From NCBI RefSeq assembly GCF_012184425.1, contig NZ_VTOW01000001.1:496001-560000 (forward strand): a DNA stretch of 64,000 bases, written 5' to 3'. The DNA comes from Candidatus Manganitrophus noduliformans (GTDB lineage Bacteria > Nitrospirota > Nitrospiria > SBBL01 > Manganitrophaceae). The notes below the pieces were generated by a model, which was not told where the DNA came from, searched no databases, and was given only the letters and a program-made list of their open reading frames with translations. A program made the position numbers and the translations under genes. Positions 61,915 to 64,000 of this stretch are shown piece after piece (position 1 is the stretch's first letter; every line of letters begins with the position of its first letter).

Positions 61915-63009
61915 TTATTTCTTCTTTTTATAAAAAGGCCGTTTGACAATGATCGCCGGGGTGGCGTTTCCGCGGATGTCGATCAGGACCTCGCTCCCGA
62001 TCTCGCTGTAGCGGGGATCGACATAACCCATGCCGATTCCCTTTCGCAGCGAGGGGGAGAAATTCCCCGAGGCGACTTTGCCGATGATCTTCTGGTCGGA
62101 ATAGATCGTATGGCCCTCCCGGGGAACCCCCCCGGTGAGAAGCTCAAAGCCGATGAGCTTCCGTTGGGACCCCTTCTCCCGCTGCCGGACCAAGGCCTCT
62201 TTTCCGATAAAATCTTTCTCAAAATCGATGAAGCGCTCCAGATCGGCCTCGATCGGGGTCGTCTTCTCGTCCATGTCGTGGCCGTAGAGAGGATAGCCCA
62301 TCTCCAGCCGCAAGGTATCCCGCGCGCCGAGCCCGACCGGTTTGATCCGCTCCGCTTTCCCGGCCTCCAGCAGGGCATTCCAGACCGTTTCGGCCGCTTC
62401 CGCCGGAATAACCAGCTCATATCCCTTTTCCCCGGTGTAGCCGGTTCGGGCGATGATTCCTTTGGCGCCGCGCGCCGGGACCAGCTCGGTTTCAATGAAG
62501 TTTCGAAGGGCGATCTCGGTTTTACCGAAGGGAATGATCTGAACCAGCACTTCCCACGACTTAGGGCCCTGTAAGGCCAGCAGCGCCGTCTCTCCGCTGA
62601 CATCCTTCAGATCGACCCCGGGGGGAAGATGGCTCGTCATCCACTTGAAATCTTTGTCGAGATTGGCCGCATTGACGATCACAAAAAACTTATCGACCCC
62701 CCGCTTATAAAGGTAGATGTCGTCGAGGATGCCGCCGGTCTTGTTCAAGAGCATCGAATATTGGGCGCTTCCCCGCTGCATTTTGTGGACGGGGCCGGGG
62801 GTCAGCCGTTCCAGATAGGCCTCCGCTCCCTTCCCGGAGAGCTCGAAGCGCCCCATGTGGCTGATGTCGAAGAGCCCCGCCGCCGTCCGAACCGACTGAT
62901 GCTCATCCGTGACGCCGGAATAAGAAAGGGGCATCTGCCATCCGGCGAAGGGAACGATCTTCGCGCCTAACTTTACATGTCTCTCATAGAGAGGAGTTCT
63001 CTTCATCAT
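61915..63009 (-). CDS. gcvT: aminomethyltransferase (glycine cleavage T-protein)
   Basis: 364 residues. Landmarks: TPLYERHVKLGAKIVPFAGW, QMPLSYSGVTDEHQSVRTAA, GLFDISHMGRFELSGK, ARTGYTGEKGYELVIPAEAA and LGARDTLRLEMGYPLYGHDM. It transfers the aminomethyl group from H-protein to tetrahydrofolate. GAGGTGG precedes the start; ATG 63009 and 63006 are both possible. It is 33 bases after livF, so the glycine genes are probably co-transcribed with the transporter. gcvH is not in the window. Confidence 0.97.
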   Translation of the reverse strand: MMKRTPLYERHVKLGAKIVPFAGWQMPLSYSGVTDEHQSVRTAAGLFDISHMGRFELSGKGAEAYLERLTPGPVHKMQRGSAQYSMLLNKTGGILDDIYLYKRGVDKFFVIVNAANLDKDFKWMTSHLPPGVDLKDVSGETALLALQGPKSWEVLVQIIPFGKTEIALRNFIETELVPARGAKGIIARTGYTGEKGYELVIPAEAAETVWNALLEAGKAERIKPVGLGARDTLRLEMGYPLYGHDMDEKTTPIEADLERFIDFEKDFIGKEALVRQREKGSQRKLIGFELLTGGVPREGHTIYSDQKIIGKVASGNFSPSLRKGIGMGYVDPRYSEIGSEVLIDIRGNATPAIIVKRPFYKKKK

Positions 63010-63042
63010 CCACCTCGAACGGTTCGGTTGTGTGTGGCGCTC

Positions 63043-63759
63043 TTAGAGGGAAGATCCCGATCCCAAGTAGGCGGACTGAACCCGCGGGTTCTGCAAGAGC
63101 TGCGACGCCGGATCGGATAAGACGATCCGGCCGGTCTCCATCACATAGCCGCGGTCGGCCAATGTCAGCGCCGCGTGCGCGTTCTGCTCTACCAGAAGGA
63201 TCGTCTTCCCCTGCCGACGAATCTCCCTAATCATCTCAAAAATCTTCTCGGCCATCAAGGGGGAGAGGCCGAGAGAGGGCTCATCCAGAAGGAGGAGTTT
63301 GGGCCGCGACATCAGCGCCCGGCCGATCGCCAGCATCTGCTGCTCCCCCCCGCTGAGGGTCCCTCCCCGCTGAAATCGACGCTCTTTTAAAATCGGAAAG
63401 AAGGTGAAGATCTGCTCGAGATCTTCCTCGGCCCGCTTCGGGCCGGTTTGGAGGTAGCCCCCCATCTCCAGGTTTTCTAAGACCGAAAGCCTTGGAAAAA
63501 TCCGCCGCCCTTCCGGGACATGACAGATTCCCTTCTCAACAATCCGGTGCGGCGGAAGACCCAAGATCTCCTCCCCGCAAAAAAGAATGCTTCCGGAGCG
63601 GTTCGGAAGGATTCCCGAGATCGTCATCAGGGTGGTCGTCTTCCCGGCGCCGTTCGCGCCGATGAGCGCCACGACCTCGCCCGATGCGACCTCCAGGGAG
63701 ATCCCATTCAAAACCGTCACCGCGCCGTAGGAAGCGCGCAGATCATTTATTGCGAGCAT
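63043..63759 (-). CDS. livF: branched-chain amino acid ABC transporter ATP-binding protein
   Basis: 238 residues. Walker A LIGANGAGKTTTLM, ABC signature LSGGEQQML, Walker B LLLLDEPSLGLSP, H-loop VEQNAHAAL. EVVALIGANGAGKTTTLMTI and EGICHVPEGRRIFPRLSV-type sequence identify the LivF branch of the high-affinity branched-chain amino-acid or related amide/urea transporter family. It follows livG on the same strand and precedes gcvT. Confidence 0.94.
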   Translation of the reverse strand: MLAINDLRASYGAVTVLNGISLEVASGEVVALIGANGAGKTTTLMTISGILPNRSGSILFCGEEILGLPPHRIVEKGICHVPEGRRIFPRLSVLENLEMGGYLQTGPKRAEEDLEQIFTFFPILKERRFQRGGTLSGGEQQMLAIGRALMSRPKLLLLDEPSLGLSPLMAEKIFEMIREIRRQGKTILLVEQNAHAALTLADRGYVMETGRIVLSDPASQLLQNPRVQSAYLGSGSSL

Positions 63760-63779
63760 TTTAAAAAAGGAGCGCGGGG

Positions 63780-64000
63780 TCAGGGAAGTTTCGACTGCTC
63801 CTCACCTCCCGTCTCCGCCTTCCCGAGGTAGGCCTCGATGACCTTGGTATTGCCTTGAATCTCCTGCGCCGTTCCTTCGGCAATTTTCACCCCATGGTCG
63901 AGGACGAAGATCCGGTCGGAGATCTTCATCACCATTTTCATGTTGTGCTCAATCAGAAACGGGGTAATTCCCTGATCGCGGATCCGGCCGATCAGGACCA
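63780..64000 (-). CDS. livG: branched-chain amino acid ABC transporter ATP-binding protein, C-terminal end (partial)
   Basis: About 73 codons to the stop at 63780; the rest is beyond the window. FLIEHNMKMVMKISDRIFVL contains the H-loop, and DHGVKIAEGTAQEIQGNTKV / IEAYLG is the characteristic LivG C-terminus. A 20-base gap separates it from livF. Membrane and substrate-binding subunits should lie upstream, to the right. Confidence 0.9.
   Translation of the reverse strand, partial: VLIGRIRDQGITPFLIEHNMKMVMKISDRIFVLDHGVKIAEGTAQEIQGNTKVIEAYLGKAETGGEEQSKLP

Noticed and set aside
60508-62574. A 688-codon open frame on the plus strand opposite gcvPA/gcvT
   Set aside because: It is the antisense shadow of two unmistakable genes; its residues have the His/Arg/Gly/Asp-rich pattern of a mirrored high-GC frame and show no domain.
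63010-63042. A possible glycine riboswitch before gcvT
   Set aside because: Only 33 bases separate livF from gcvT, which is too short for a glycine aptamer, and no conserved motif is seen.

Overview
The window looks like a bacterial chromosome segment of about 58-60% GC with a conserved housekeeping core and two accessory stretches. The block rho-rpmE-prfA-prmC-murA-his-HIT-yqeY-dnaG-rpoD, a reverse-TCA-compatible SdhA, and families such as BACON/Ycf48-like lipoproteins and DUF6519 tail proteins would suit a Nitrospirota-type lineage. That placement is an inference from gene content and order, not a phylogeny.

Layout. 1-3601 (+) is the end of a contractile-tail-like locus: a DUF6519-type protein, a small unknown, a gp25 baseplate protein with an N-terminal Fn3-like extension, a gp5/gpV-like spike and an Ala/Pro-rich protein. 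3671-10080 (-) is a mixed region holding a DUF305 membrane protein, a dead REP-type transposase between perfect 24-bp inverted repeats, a decayed type I restriction locus (hsdM, an AAA ATPase and hsdR fragments), a GNAT enzyme, a DUF6544 protein and an ArsC-like arsenate reductase. 10741-17279 (-) carries a sigma-54 activator and an envelope operon (LPP20, LpoB, COG3014, LPP20, SUMF1-like).

The core runs rightward from 17399. A consensus promoter and a leader of about 380 nt precede rho. Then come rpmE, prfA-prmC-murA, the histidine cluster hisG-D-B-H-A-F-IE, a HIT protein, yqeY, dnaG, rpoD, a CAU tRNA (probably Ile2), a zinc-ribbon coiled-coil protein, rnhA, RNase P RNA, and a YkgJ-DUF2156-MFS group. 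A very large GC-rich inverted repeat (37491-38080) lies just before tRNA-Leu(CAG).

38238-44860 is an accessory island. It has an AT-rich zinc-ribbon/deoxyribosyltransferase-like protein, a tRNA 3'-end-like scar, an exported TPR/HEAT protein, a Fic protein with a four-site operator-like region, two DUF433/DUF5615 toxin-antitoxin-like modules (one truncated), and three copies of one ~134-bp gene 3' end spaced about 2 kb apart. This island is the best place to look for something undescribed.

From 45109 the window holds small membrane proteins, FKBP, MOSC, a PAS histidine kinase, PDZ, ComEC, FHA and a 1080-residue BACON/Ycf48-like lipoprotein. It ends with a tightly packed leftward operon, livG-livF-gcvT-gcvPA-M28 peptidase-Nudix-gcvPB-sdhA, which couples amino-acid import, glycine cleavage and succinate oxidation (or fumarate reduction) but has no gcvH.
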